Shown: positions 34,006 to 45,937, counted from the first letter of the stretch. The stretch is DNA of 64,000 bases from Pomphorhynchus laevis (GCA_012934845.2 WNNJ02003619.1:124001-188000), one strand, 5' to 3'. Made by a program: numbers and translations. The notes: generated by a model from the letters alone, not told the origin.

Positions 34006-34102
34006 TCCAATTGTAATCCAATTATTTATTCCAATTATTCCAATTAATCCAATTATTTAGTTGAATTGAGTGTATTTACTTTAGATTGTAAGTAGTTAAT
34101 AG

Positions 34103-34132
34103 GTATCAAGATAGTTTAAACTATCTTGATAC
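34103..34132. repeat. 30-bp perfect palindrome
   Basis: Half-site GTATCAAGATAGTTT followed directly by its reverse complement, no spacer. Confidence 0.95.
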
Positions 34133-34141
34133 TATGCATAA

Positions 34142-34163
34142 AGTGATTAGTGCACTAATCACT
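34142..34163. repeat. 22-bp perfect palindrome
   Basis: Half-site AGTGATTAGTG followed directly by its reverse complement. Confidence 0.95.
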
Positions 34164-34910
34164 AATCATTATTGACTGGAAAATATTTCTTTTTATACTT
34201 TAGACACCTAATTTAACTGATTTTTCTAAAAATCACTGTAAAAGTAATCTAACGAAAGCTTACGAAAATATAATTGAAAGTAAAATAATCCAAACACCAT
34301 ATGTTGTTATCCATACTATTATAATATAATTAGTATATCGTAATTCTGTCCTGATTAGCAGTTTGTATGGAGTGAGAAAACATCAATCGCATAATGGTAT
34401 ATGTTAAGGCTATGTATGTCGAGATTTTTAGTTTACCAACGATACTGAACTGAATAAATTCACAAAAATGGTAAATAGCGAATGCTAATTACCAGATTTT
34501 TACGCTGGTCGAAATGACGAACTTGACTCGAATAAGCGATATAAAAATAAATAATTTAGGATAAAGGAGTAATCTAAACTCAACATTAGAATTCATAGAT
34601 GACAGAAAGTAAGGCTTTATATTTCGTTTCATTTTTGTTCTTAATCTCGATTTTCTGAAACAAAACTTTTAAATATCTGACATTAAGTTTTTTAAAACAT
34701 CCGACTTGAATGTGATCGATACCAATTTTCAATACATTGCATTACAATTATGCGATGGATTTACTAATGATTGTAGCGAATTAGCTTGCGAGCACCAACA
34801 AAAAGCTAGAGTGATTTCGTTTTTAATAAAGACTTAATCAATATAATTATAATTAATTATATAATTAATTAGATTGAAATTCTTAGCTGCTAACTAACAA
34901 CTACTTACAA

Positions 34911-35106
34911 TTATTCCTGTCAGTTCCAGATTATTCCTGTCAGTTCCAGATTATTCCTGTCAGTTCCAGATTATTCCTGTCAGTTCCAGATTATTCCTGT
35001 CAGTTCCAGATTATTCCTGTCAGTTCCAGATTATTTCTGTCAGTTCCAGATTATTCCAGTCAGTTCCAGATTATTCCTGTCAGTTCCATATTATTCCTGT
35101 CAGTTC
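34911..35106 (+). repeat. 20-bp minisatellite (about 9.8 copies)
   Basis: Unit TTATTCCTGTCAGTTCCAGA repeated head to tail with very few substitutions. It ends 46 bases before the start codon of the L2-like ORF1, so it sits where the 5' UTR and promoter of that LINE should be. Low divergence suggests it is young or homogenised. Confidence 0.95.
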
Positions 35107-35152
35107 AGCTCGCTATGCTCGCGGATTGAGCTCAATTTATCAATAAAAGGTC

Positions 35153-36470
35153 ATGCCTAAAAAAACGCGATCTCAGATCCCTGTTCCTGATCAACAATCT
35201 TCCACATCGGAATGCAATGATGGTTATACCAGCTTCGAAGTTGGATGCGATTCCAAAGATTGTGATGTATTTACACTTGTTCGTGTTAAAATATCCGACC
35301 ACTCGATGTATAAGCGTAAACAGTTCACATGCGGTTTTTGTACATTAGTACGACTACTACAGCTATCCTGCTCCTCTACTCCTGTATCACACACGACCAC
35401 TCAGACCAATGCTGTTTTAGATGTTTCCCTCGCATCAACGCCTGACTTCGCATCATATAATCCCATTATTGAACCTACTCTCTCACACACACTCCTCGTT
35501 CAACTACGTACCAAACTTCCATTAATCTTTCTCATTCTAACAATGCTAACGGTAAAGCTTTTCATCTCGTACCTCCTCTTTCGTATTCCTCCCCCAATCT
35601 AAATAAATCTCAAACTTCTTTATTCTCTTCACGTACTTCTTACTCGACCTCCCCCGTATCACTTCTCAATAATTTACATCCTTCCATCAAAATCATTTCC
35701 AGCAACATTTCCGATCAACTGATTCAACACTCCATTCCTGCCACTCATGACCCAACCTATCTTAATTCTCCTTACTCTACCTCCCACGTAACACTTCCAA
35801 ATAATTTACATCCTTCATCTAAAATCATATTCAGTCACATCTCTGATCAACCTATTCAACACCCCGCTCCTGTCACACTTGCTCCAACCAATATAAATTC
35901 TTTATCAAGCACCCCTGTCATTTCCATTTTTATATCTGCTCATCTATCTCGACTCCTACCAGCTCTGTCCGTCCACCACTTCCACGAAATCGTTTTCCTT
36001 CGCGCGATCGCTGTATAATCATATCAAACTTAAAGCTTTCCGAATCTGCTTCTCCGCAATCTCGCCTCGATGATGATGTATCTGCTTTCAGGTCTATCCT
36101 AGCAACCATTCTTCCTGATGATAACCCATCCCTCTTCAATAACATCGCTCCTGTATCCTTTATTCGTTTAAACAAATCCACTAAATTCAATCATTTCAGT
36201 CCTCCACTCTTAAAAATCGTTTTCCGACATAGTTCACATGCCTCTTCGATACTCTTCCAGCGTTTTAAACTTCTTACCACTTCATCTACTTGCCGTATCT
36301 TTCCTGACCGCTCCCCTTCTGATATTGCCCAGCTCAATTTAGCTCGCATTGAGAAACATCGACGTGAAACAAACGGCGAGTCATCCTTATCTATACGTCA
36401 AATCAACGGAAATTTTCACGTTGTTCACACAAGGGCAAAAATTCGATGGCGTCCCATCTCTCCCCCTTGT
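35153..36470 (+). CDS. L2-like ORF1 (zinc finger, Ser/Thr-rich linker, RNA-binding domain)
   Basis: The frame opens MPKKTRSQIPVPDQQSS. A Cys array (FEVGCDSKDCDVFTLV, then FTCGFC) matches the PHD-like start of LINE A and LINE D ORF1. After 35602 the frame shifts and a long Ser/Thr/Pro-rich linker follows. At about 35990-36445 the conserved C-terminal domain is readable: SRLDDDVSAFRSILATILP, PPLLKIVFRHSSHASSILFQ, LNLARIEKHRRETNGESSLS. It ends just before the endonuclease frame. In live elements this protein binds the RNA; here it is broken at least twice. Confidence 0.65.
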
Positions 36471-39357
36471 CTTCTTCGCTAGTCGATCTCGCTCCTAAGC
36501 ATACTTTTCGTCTTAGTCTATTCAATACTCGCTCCATTCTTCATAAAGCTGATATGCTTCTCGATATCTTCGATCAATTATCTATCGATATTCTCTGCAT
36601 TACCGAATCCTGGCACTCTGACTCCGACGATCTTGCTATTCGTCGTCTATGTCGCTCTGGTTGTTCTCTAGTTGAATCAGCTCGTTAAATTACATCTCAT
36701 ACATCTACTGCGTCTAACCATGGCGGTATTGTACCAATTGCTCGTCACCCAATGTCTTTACGTAAAATCAACGTTAACATCCGTTACACTTCGTTTGAAT
36801 TACTCATATGCAGATTATCAACGCCTTTCCCTCTGGAACTTGTGATTGTATACCGTCCAGGTTCAGTTGCCCCAAAACGTATCTTCTTTAACGACCTTGC
36901 AGATCTAATGTCTCACTGTTCATTGTCTTGTACTCCTTCTTTTGTTCTCGGTGACTTTAACATTCGTCTTGATCGCCCGGCTGACTCTGACTCTATCACT
37001 TTAACTAATCTTTTTTTCTGATTTTAACTATAAATTACTTTCAACAAGCCCAACTCATATTCTCGGCGGTGCTCTCGACATCATTGCTGTTACTAACTGC
37101 TTCAATGACTGTACCTCCTTGTCAATTACTGATCCTGGTTTGTCCGATCATTTCCTTGTCACTTTTACTCTTACTCGTCCCCATCCTCCTTCTCCGTCTT
37201 TACCTTTATCTACACCAAGTCGACCCTGGAAGCTTCTCGATATCCCTATTCTCTGCACAGCCTTACTCAATTCTTCACTCTTTTCACTTCCTCTTAACTA
37301 TCACACTCCCGATGATCTCTGCATTCTGTTTGATTCTGAACTTACGTCGATCCTCAATAACCTTCTGCCTAGTCAACTTCGACGTTCCCAGCGCTTGCGC
37401 CATGCTCCCTGGTTAGATTCTGAATGTAGTCTTTCTAAGCGTCGACTCCGTCACTCTTTTCGTATGTATAAACGCTTTCTTAAACGTTCACCCAACTCAC
37501 TCCCTACAAATCTTCGTGATTCCTACTTTTCTCAACGCCGTTCACATCTCATTCTTATACGTACTAAACGTACTCTCTTTTGGCGAAATCAACTCGAGTC
37601 ATCTTCCAACTCTAAATCTAATTGGAAAATCTTAAACTCAATTCTTTCACGATCATCTACCCCTTGTAATATAAATCCTGATGAATTTTCTTCTTATCTA
37701 CAAACTAAGCTATCTAATTTACTTTCCCTACTACCCATAGCCCCCTTGTACCCACTCTTATCTTTAAATACTTCCCTCCCAGAACTATTCCACCTTCTTC
37801 CCGTTTCGTCTGATGAAGTTTCTTCGGTTCTGCTGTCATTACCTAATAAAACCTCTCCTTCTAACCCAATTCCAACTCACTTGCTTAAAAATATCTGATC
37901 CTTTATCTTACCCTTCCTAACCACATTGTTCAACTCGTCCATCCGTAGCCGTACATTTCCTTCCATCTGGAAATGCGCCACTGTTCGTCCTCTCATCAAA
38001 AAGCAATCTCTCGACTTCTCACTACCATCTTCGTACCGACCTATTTCACTTCTCCCAACCCTCTCTAAACTCCTTGAGCGTCTCGTTCTTAAGCAAGTTA
38101 ATACATATCTCTATTCCTCTAACTTATTTCCTCTCTTCCAAGCCGATTTTCGCTCTAATGACTCTACCGAAATTGCATGTCTTAAAGTTTATAACGACTT
38201 ACTCATATCGCGCGATCATAAATTATGTAGTGTCATAGTTTCTCTTGATCTATCGTCTGCTTTTGACATCGTCGATCACTCGATTCTTCTCCATCGCCTT
38301 CGTCATTATTATGGTTTCTCTTTACCCACTGTATCATGGTTTTCTTCATATCTATCAAATCGTACATTTCGCGTATATTCTAACTCTTCTCTCTCCCATC
38401 CTTCGTCCATTCCGTCCGGTGTTCCACAAGGCTCCGTATTAGGCCCTATACTTTTCTCTCTTCTTCTCGGTGATTTGTCTTCGATTTCTCATAAATTTAA
38501 CTTCCATGTTATGCAATATGCTGATGGCATTCTCATATATGCTCATGCACCTGTTTATCGTATTCACGATCTTAGTGTTTCCGCTTCCGACTGTCTTGTC
38601 TCAATTTCTAATCATCTTTCTTTCCTTCGCCTTTCTCTGAATCCTGATAAATCCAAAATTATGTGGATCCTACCTCGACGCCTCGGCTTCGAACCTCCCT
38701 CCGTATCATTAAATTCTACAATTCTTCCTATCGTTGATAATCTCGTTTTCCTAGGCTTCCATTTTGACAACCGACTTTCACTTAAACCTTTCGTTAGAGA
38801 TAAAGTACGCTCATCTACCTTGGATACTCCGCAACCTCCGTCAAGTTCGTAGATTGATCGATTTACCTTATTGTATGTCTCTCATATCTTCTCTCCTTTT
38901 TTCTAGACTCGATTATTGTCTTAATCTATTTTCCAACTCACCTAAATCCACTCTTCTTCCCCTACAACGCATCGTCAACGCAGCCGTCCGAATTCTTTTC
39001 CGTCTTTGTCGTTTTGATCATACATCCTACCATCTTGCTTCTCTCGATTTGCCTACAATTTATTGTCGTGTTCAAATTCGTCTTCTTATCGTTGCTTTTC
39101 GCCTTGTAACTTTTCATATCCCTTAATTTCTCAACCTTCCTTTTCTTGATAATTCTCGTCCTGCTTACTGTTCCTTGCGTTCCTGTAATTCCCTTCTTTT
39201 ACATGTCCCAAACTACTCTACCTCCTTTGGACTCCGCTCCTTCCTGGTGGCTGCTCCTCTATCGTGGAACCATCTGCCCATTCATATACGCCAATTAACT
39301 TCCCTGCAGTGCTTCAAACGACAAATCCGATCCCATTTAAACAATTTATCTGCTTGA
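36446..39357 (+). CDS. L2-like ORF2 (endonuclease and reverse transcriptase), decayed
   Basis: Endonuclease motifs are FRLSLFNTRSILHKADML, DILCITESW (Glu), FVLGDFNIRLDRP and GLSDHFLVTF (Asp-His). RT motifs are SSYRPISLLPTLSKLLERLV, VIVSLDLSSAFDIVDHSILL, SGVPQGSVLGPILFSLLLGD and MQYADGILIYA, where the second active-site Asp is Gly. The thumb (RLDYCLNLFSNSPKSTLLPL) and C-terminus (PLSWNHLPIHIRQL) close it. Pieces lie in different frames at 36446-36688, 36752-37021, 37119-37898, 37926-38852 and 38764-39357. The AFDIVDHSILLHRL motif is typical of the L2/CR1 group. Confidence 0.82.
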
Positions 39358-39440
39358 CTTTTTCATTTTTGTTTGTGGACTTGTAAGCGTACAGCTTGTA
39401 CGCATTCGCCACATTAAATAAATTTGTATTATCATATTAT

Positions 39441-40260
39441 TAAAAAATCTAATAATTAATTAAAATTAATTATATAATCTCATAATGAATTATAATTAAT
39501 TATATAATCCCAAGATTTGGTGCTGAGCTATAACCACAGATTTTATGTTTTCCATACCACTAGCCAAATAAAGTTTTTATTAACCGCTTAATAGAATCTA
39601 ACAATGAATTATAATATAATATAATTATAATTATATTATAATTATATTTATTTCATCTCCTGGCATTTTTAACCCAAGATTTTGTACTGAGCTTTAACCA
39701 AGTATTTCTGGATATTAGCCGTCTTAAGTAACAAGGTTGATTCAGTAACATTCATTATTAATTCTAATAATGAATTATAATTAATTATATAATCTTATAA
39801 TGAATTATATTTATATTGTCACCTGCCATTTTAACCCAACATTTTATGCTAAGCTTTAAGAACAGATTTTGTTCTTCTAAACTTTACCTTATCCAAATTA
39901 AGAACTTTTACCGATTAATACCCAAAATTTATCATCGATTATCACTGTGATAATCGATTATAACCTATTCGTAATTCATAAAGTTTTTATAAATCGCTTT
40001 ATTATTAAACGGAAAATCCGTAATTAATTTGAAACTAATTATTTGTTATAACTTTTCGTTTATTTTTACTCTCCTAATTTCAAAAAAAAAATATTCTGTA
40101 AAATACCGTTTTTAATATTAATATAATACAAAAATTGCTCATTAGTAATTTGTAAATTACTGATCACCATTACCTATGCTTTATCACTTATTAAAGTGAT
40201 AAAGCATCGAAATGTCATTGTGTTATCATTTCGATAACCTTATAATATCCAACCTTTTAA
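39441..40260. repeat. AT-rich spacer with a degenerate ~150-bp repeat and hairpins
   Basis: Three loosely similar units begin near 39465, 39610 and 39770. Each has AT palindromic sequence then a TTTAACCCAA.ATTTT, CTGAGCTTTAA-like core. Perfect hairpins lie at 39935-39959 (12-bp arms, 1-base loop) and 40176-40207 (14-bp arms ATGCTTTATCACTT, loop ATTA). No gene is seen. Confidence 0.6.
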
Positions 40261-40389
40261 TCATTATTATTTGACGCATCAATGTTTTGTGTTTGTTAGT
40301 ACTATTTATTTTTATATGTCGACTTCCAAGGGAACTGAAACTCGTAAGAAAGCATCACATCGAATAAAAAAACAAAAAAAAACGAAAAA

Positions 40390-42335
40390 AAAACATCAAG
40401 AGTTCACGAGGTCAAGCTTTAGGCGTTCTCTGAAATGCACAGCAGAAAAGCTGTTGATCACACCAGGTGATAATCCATTCCATCGTTTACAGACGCGATC
40501 CATCACTGTCGTGCAATTTGTTCGATGCTTTGAGCGATGCTTCAAACATAGCTCGTGTCCACGTAACATTGAGGATTCACGAAGACAGAACCGCTGCTTA
40601 CACGGATGGTTAGACACGCGCTGCGACATCCACACTAGTGTAAGATATTCAATCAACAGATCGCATTCAATAGATCTTATACCTAACGTATCTAGTCTAA
40701 CTGGATAAGGAATGGAGCGAGTTGCCGGAACCAAGTGCGTGGCTCTTCTCAAAATGTTGTCGAATTCACTCAATTCTGATTTCAGTTAAGGGTGTGTCGC
40801 GTGAGATGCATAGAGCATATGTGATTTTAAGAGACTCGAATATACAATGCGTAAAGCCTTTGGCTCAAGTCGCTTAACGTTTTGATGAAGAAATCCTAAA
40901 ATTCTACGGCATTTTGCAATAATCGCAGAAGAATAAAGACGAGATTTTAAATTGGAGATAACAACACCTAGATCAGTAAAGTGATTTACTGATTCGATAA
41001 CTGTTGAGCTGAATTGATAAGAAGGGGAAGGTAATCGGGATTGACCAATTCTCATATGTCGACATTTACTAACATTGATTACTAAGCCATGTGATGAACA
41101 CCAACTACTAACTTTATCCGCGATTTAACTACTAACTTTTTCAGCGATTTCGTTGATGTAGATATTAAACAAAGCGTGACTAAGAATACAGTGTTGTGGA
41201 ATACCTTGAGTGAGATAAAACCATTCATAAAGAGACTCACCGACTCGCACAGCAAAGAAACGTCTACTTAAGACGCCTTGCAAGCAATACACGTCAAACT
41301 TATTGGCCGATAATTTTGAGGATTTATCTTATCCCCATTTTTGAAAACTGGAATGACTAATGCTCTCTTCCACATATTTGGGATTATGCCAGTTCTCAAT
41401 GACCAGTAGTAAATATCAAAAATGGAAAGATGTATATTCGATGCAACTTTGCGTAATAATATACTAGGAATACCATCATGACCTGAACTATTTTTAGCCG
41501 GTAGCTTCGATAAGATATTAAGAACATCGAACGGGTCGAAGTAGAGGTTAGAATCCTGGTACTGGAGGGAAGAATTGCCTATCGTAATGTTATAATCACA
41601 TAGGGAAATCGATTGCGAGTGAGACAAATGTTCTTGCAAGGATATTGGCAATGGAAAGAGGAGAAACTGATTTTCGCTCACTATCAACCAGACAGTTGAT
41701 TTACGAAAATACTCTCTTACGGTCGCTAAGTAGTTGAAAAAGTCCTTTTTGATCAACATGAGACAAGGAACATATGGCAGCAATGAATTGATGTTTCTTC
41801 TGACGTTTAAGAGAAGTCACCCTGTTGCGAATGGTAGTATAAAATCTGACGGATCCGAGTCCACGCTTAAATAGTAGGAATGCATGATCACGTTCTCTGA
41901 CAGCTCGCTTCAACTCACTGTCAAACCATTTGGGCTTAGAGGATTGTGATTTACGTGTTACGCAAGGGGAAAAGGCGTGAAGTAGATTAATGAATGTTGT
42001 GTGGAGGAACGACCAAGCCACATATACACCGACCGTGCTACCACAAAACCATCTTATTAGGCACAGCATTTCATTAATTGTATCGTAATCCGCATTCATA
42101 ACACCAATCGTTTTTTTTAAATTGACCAGACGCGAAATATGACCAGGTAGGATGATACGTAAAGTGCAGTGATCGCTGGAACCTAATGGCGGACCGAAAC
42201 TTAATGACTCAATGACAGAATCATTGGTACATAGGCATAAATCTAGCAGGGAATGACTTTTATTACGGATACGTGTATTACAATGGACAAGATGAAAGAG
42301 TGTGCTCATCTTATAAAAATTATTCTCAAAAAAAA
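40390..42335 (-). mobile_element. LINE C: CR1-like element, 5' truncated
   Basis: On the minus strand the element starts within the endonuclease (SLLDLCLCTNDSVIESLSFG, SSDHCTLRIIL). It continues through the linker (KPKWFDSELKRAVRERDHAF) into RT (SSGHDGIPSILLRKVASNIH, IIPNMWKRALVIPVFKNGDK, NYRPISLTCIACKAS; 41268-41783). The middle RT motifs are lost. The thumb and C-terminus remain at 40786-41055 and 40396-40773 (FDNILRRATHLVPATRSIPY, ... RFCLRESSMLRGHELCLKH). The 3' boundary is marked by a run of A-rich plus-strand sequence at 40365-40395. It closely resembles LINE A in the C-terminus. Confidence 0.78.
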
Positions 42336-42340
42336 TAAAA

Positions 42341-43150
42341 ATATTATGTTCGATGCCCATTTGAGGGAACCCTTATTTGTAGAAATTAAAAATAAATAAT
42401 TCTCTTAAAAAATTATTCTTACAAGGCTTAGCCATAAGGCTATTTTGCCTGATCACAGTTTAAAAAAATAAAACAAGAAATAAGAAACGAAGAAAAAGAA
42501 GTCAACAAGCAAAAAAACAAATCACTGCAAATATGCCCATGACTCGTTTATCGTCTTCTTGATGATCCATGTCTTTAATAATTTTTTGAACAAATGCAAA
42601 CCCCAGGCGGAAGCAATTTTTTCAGACAGAGAATTCCACATATTAAGTACCCTGTGCGACAGTCTCCAGCATTTTGGATACCTACCATGTCTTGTTTTAT
42701 AGACAGTTTTCCCGTAACCTCTCAAAATCGATGAACATAGTGTGATCGAACCACTCAGATAACCTTCCAACCGGTGTACAAGCGCATACATTCCTATCAA
42801 GTCAAGAAACAAAAATCATAATGGCATCGGTTGAATTCTTAGCAAATCTAATCAAGATGCGTAACCCACTCTTGCATTCGAACATAAACGAGAACCTGGC
42901 CTTAGGACTGACTCAATATCTGTCCTTTCTTGTTTGGTGACCGGGAAAGAAGCCGGAATTGCATACTCTAAATGCGGACGAACCAACGTGTTATACAAAT
43001 TTCTAAAGACATCAATGGTAATCTTAAGGAATGAGTTTTTTACAATATATAGTGCACAAGTAGCGCTTTTTATTGCTCTTTCACTATTAAGTTTAGTTTT
43101 TAATGATGCTTGCACGATAATTCCTAAATTCCTATGATGTGATGCTTCAG
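42341..43150 (-). mobile_element. LINE D, 3' half (separated by the Penelope-like insertion)
   Basis: On the minus strand the RT thumb resumes NLGIIVQASLKTKLNSERAI, LYNTLVRPHLEYAIPASFPV (42852-43115). The C-terminus is at 42522-42812 (RLSHRVLNMWNSLSEKIASA), then a 3' UTR to 42341. The 3' UTR segment 42341-42425 recurs at 54540-54625. It continues the RT that stops at about 45965 on the other side of the Penelope-like element. Confidence 0.8.
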
Positions 43151-43380
43151 TGAGAAGAAATTAAACCAGCTAACTGAGTCTACGTATTGTTATATAATTA
43201 TAAAATAAACAAAACATAATAATGCTAAATCAAAATTTAATAATTAAATAATAAAATTAAATAATTGTTTTTAGATTTTCTATAATTTAAATCAAGTTAA
43301 AATAAAAATAAAAATAAAAAATAAAAAATAAAATTTAAAATAAACGTCATTTTTATGAATTGACTAATAAATAACAGACG

Positions 43381-43535
43381 TTGTATCAGAATAAGAATTA
43401 GAGGTCATCAGGAGGAACTGCTATGCTATCAGGTTTCGGCCCCTAACTCCTCTACCCAACATAGCAGCGGGGCCAAATACATGCTAATGATGTATTTCCT
43501 CTGAAATAACTATCTAGTATCTTATTCTAATGCAA
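43381..43535 (-). ncRNA. Structured 3' domain of the Penelope-like element (copy E)
   Basis: Same fold as 13387-13546. On the minus strand, GGCCCC pairs with GGGGCC and GCTGCTATG with CATAGCAG as interleaved helices. An outer stem (43381-43396 with 43520-43535) closes the domain. Relative to copy D, the first helix gains one pair by changes on both sides. Confidence 0.6.
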
Positions 43536-43541
43536 AGTATA

Positions 43542-44938
43542 TTATTTATTATCCATCCATAAAAATTTGCCACTTAAGAGTTTAAATTTATTCTTTATAT
43601 TATTGTGTTGATTTATATATTTTACTATTTTCTGCTTGATGTTATTTTTATAGTAACCTAGTTTAAAATATGTATCTATTAAATTATTTAAATGATTTTG
43701 AAGAAAGCCAATATCATTACATATTGTTGCAATTCTTAAAATTTCATTATTTAATGTATTATATTTTATATTATATGGTATGCATGAATGCTCATGCAAA
43801 AATATGTTTCTTGTAAATTTAAATATGTCATCTTTACGATATAAATTAATAGTAGTTTTAGTTAATGTTAATTTAATGTTCATATCTAGATATACACCTT
43901 CTTTATCATTAATATTGGTTTTGTTAAGAATAAGGCTTTCTGGATAAATGTGCTCACTAATTGAATAAAAATTATTAGAATTAAATACACATATATCATC
44001 AATGTATCGAAACATATATTTCATATATTTATATTGTTTAGATTTAGTTTTTACACAGTTATGAACAAATTCATATTCTATAAAGCTTAAAAACAAGTCA
44101 GCTATAATTGGGCTACTATTACCACCCATTGGAACACCTTTTACTTGTCTAAATATAGATGTCCCTACTTTTAAATAATTTTGATTTATCAAAATATTTA
44201 AGGATTCTATTAATTCAATTTTATCCATATATTTATATTTATTTGATGGTTTAATTTTTGTTAGATAGGCGTTATAATTATTATAACATATATATGTATA
44301 TCTTTTTCCGAATATAAGATTAATTAATTTTACTAACGCTTCTTTAATATCTACTAAATCTAGATTGTATAAAGCGTACTAAAATCGTATGTATTTATAT
44401 TTTGAAAATTTATTCCTTTTGTCTGTTCTAAAAATTCTTTTGTAGAATTAATACTGAAATAGTGTTTTATACCAGTATTAATTTCGATTACCTTGCAATA
44501 TTTTTTAAAATGTGCTTTAATTACTTTAAGTATTTTATTCATATAGACAGAAAGTGGTTTTAATGTACATTTAAACGCACTACATATGAACCTAGGTTTT
44601 ATTGGATTTTTATGTAATTTTGGATTCCAATATAATATAGGTATAGTTTTATTATCTAATTCAACCTTTATACCCTTTTTATCCATTATAGAACAGTGAC
44701 TTGTAATAATTGTTTCTAAACTCAACTCACTACGTTCATATGTTGGATTTACATTTAAATCATTAGAATTAACCTCTTTCATTAGTATATCATAATAAAG
44801 CTTTTTGCATATGAAGACAAAGTTATTACTAGCTTTATCAATAGTTGTTATTATATAGTTATCCTTTAATTTAGTAAGTTCTTTATACATATCTTTATTA
44901 ATTTTATCTTTCCTTTTATAATTGTTTGTTATTTTCAT
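43542..44938 (-). CDS. Penelope-like reverse transcriptase, interrupted
   Basis: The N-terminal RT frame (44360-44938) has TTIDKASNNFVFICKKLY, ILYWNPKLHKNPIKPRFICS, the LSVYMNKILKVIKAHFKK block and INTYDFSTLYT, the first catalytic Asp region. The C-terminal frame (43542-44228) has VKGVPMGGNSSPIIADLFLS, FIEYEF, and MFRYIDDICVFNSNNFYSIS with the YIDD active site, then FTRNIFLHEHSCIPYNIKYN. It ends KLLSGKFLWMDNK with no nuclease domain behind it. Between the frames, 44230-44360 has a short break. Penelope-type RTs are related to telomerase and copy element RNA at the nick. Copy D encodes an almost identical C-terminal part. Confidence 0.82.
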
Positions 44939-45095
44939 TTTATTTTTAATTTTATCAAATATATAATCTTTCCAAATTTTTATCTTAGATATATTCGAGC
45001 TTTCACTATTAATCAGCTTACTAAAGTAATCATTTAAGTTATTATATAACGAACTGTAAATTTTATTTTTGTCGTTGTTGTTATTTAATCTATAT

Positions 45096-45650
45096 TTATA
45101 CCCTTTTCGATAGCAGCTTTCTTAATTCACAATTTTCAATTAATTCTAGATTATGGGTACATATATGTTCATTTATTTTATCAAAACTAAGACTTTTACA
45201 ATTGCATTCTGTTTCCATTATGTTTCTAATATTATCGTTACATATTGATTTTAATTCTTTATTATAATTACAAATTTTTCGTCCTAATGGTGGTAGGAGT
45301 TTATACCTTATTTTAGGAATATATTTACTTAAATCTGACCCTATTATTTCTTTACTTTTAGAATTATTTAAAAGTCCGGCTATATTTATGTTATCTATAC
45401 ATTTATTAATGAAGTTTATGGTTAATGTATATTTTCTATTGTTATTATTTACATTTATTGTATGATTATAGTATTTTGTATTACAATAACTGTCTATTAT
45501 ACAACTTAGCCTATCATAGTCGTTAATTAATTTTTGATTTATTGAACATATGATATCTTTAGAAAAACTTCTTATATTTACATAAAGATCTTTTAGCTTA
45601 TTATCACTTAAAAGTTGTTTTAACATTTCTAATTGTTCATTTATATACAT
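45096..45650 (-). CDS. Penelope-like N-terminal region with CxC-His motif
   Basis: A 184-codon frame, very rich in Asn, Lys and Ile, upstream of the RT. Near its end, RKICNYNKELKSIC is followed by ETECNCKSL and HICTHNLELIENCELRKLLS. That resembles the conserved region that joins the N-terminal nuclease to RT in Naiad-type elements (CxC, then HxxTxxLxxIxNxxLRxLxxxG). The Cys and His residues could bind zinc. A frame break separates it from the nuclease remnant at 45774-45960. Confidence 0.65.
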   Translation of the reverse strand: MYINEQLEMLKQLLSDNKLKDLYVNIRSFSKDIICSINQKLINDYDRLSCIIDSYCNTKYYNHTINVNNNNRKYTLTINFINKCIDNINIAGLLNNSKSKEIIGSDLSKYIPKIRYKLLPPLGRKICNYNKELKSICNDNIRNIMETECNCKSLSFDKINEHICTHNLELIENCELRKLLSKRV

Positions 45651-45937
45651 ATCTTTTTTAATATTTTTAACTTTATTTTTCCTATTCCTTTAATCACCAT
45701 GACTTCTTGGTTTGCGTTTAACCGGATTATTATAATATAGTTGTTTATTATGTATTATACTACTTCTGCCAATTCATTGTACCACGTCATTCAATCCTAA
45801 TGGGTACATGGAATTAAGCGTTTTAATCCAAAAATCTTCTTTTTCTAATAGTTTTTGATTTAATGTTGAAATGTTTTCTTCGATAATATGTTCTAAAATA
45901 AATAATTTATAGTTTTTAATATCATGTCCTATTAATC

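Larger units (their letters stand above)
29645..34060 (-). mobile_element. LINE A: near-complete CR1-type non-LTR retrotransposon
   Basis: A two-ORF element read on the minus strand. ORF1 (34005 to 32503) is followed by an overlapping ORF2 (32581 to 29652). ORF1 is open except for one in-frame TAA at about 33178. ORF2 is open except for one frameshift near 30125. This is the best preserved element in the window and probably its youngest LINE. Its 3' UTR is short, ending around 29610-29640 next to LINE B. No target-site duplication was identified. Confidence 0.85.
34065..34905. other. AT-rich spacer with two adjacent perfect palindromes
   Basis: No gene is seen between LINE A and the L2-like element. 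Palindromes are at 34103-34132 (30 bp) and 34142-34163 (22 bp). Confidence 0.6.
35107..39440 (+). mobile_element. L2-like non-LTR retrotransposon, full length but decayed
   Basis: ORF1 starts at 35153 and ORF2 ends at 39357. The 3' tail (GACTTGTAAGCGTACAGC, then CGCCACATTAAATAAATTTG) has no long poly(A). About six frame breaks and an altered active site (YADG for YADD) show it is inactive. It belongs to the same family as the copies at 421-753, 17640-18330 and 57490-61620. All have pyrimidine-rich coding strands, with codons rich in TCT, CTT and CCT. Confidence 0.85.

Noticed and set aside
34911-35106. CRISPR-like regular repeats
   Set aside because: Units are contiguous with no spacers, and the setting is a eukaryotic LINE 5' region. 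It is a minisatellite.
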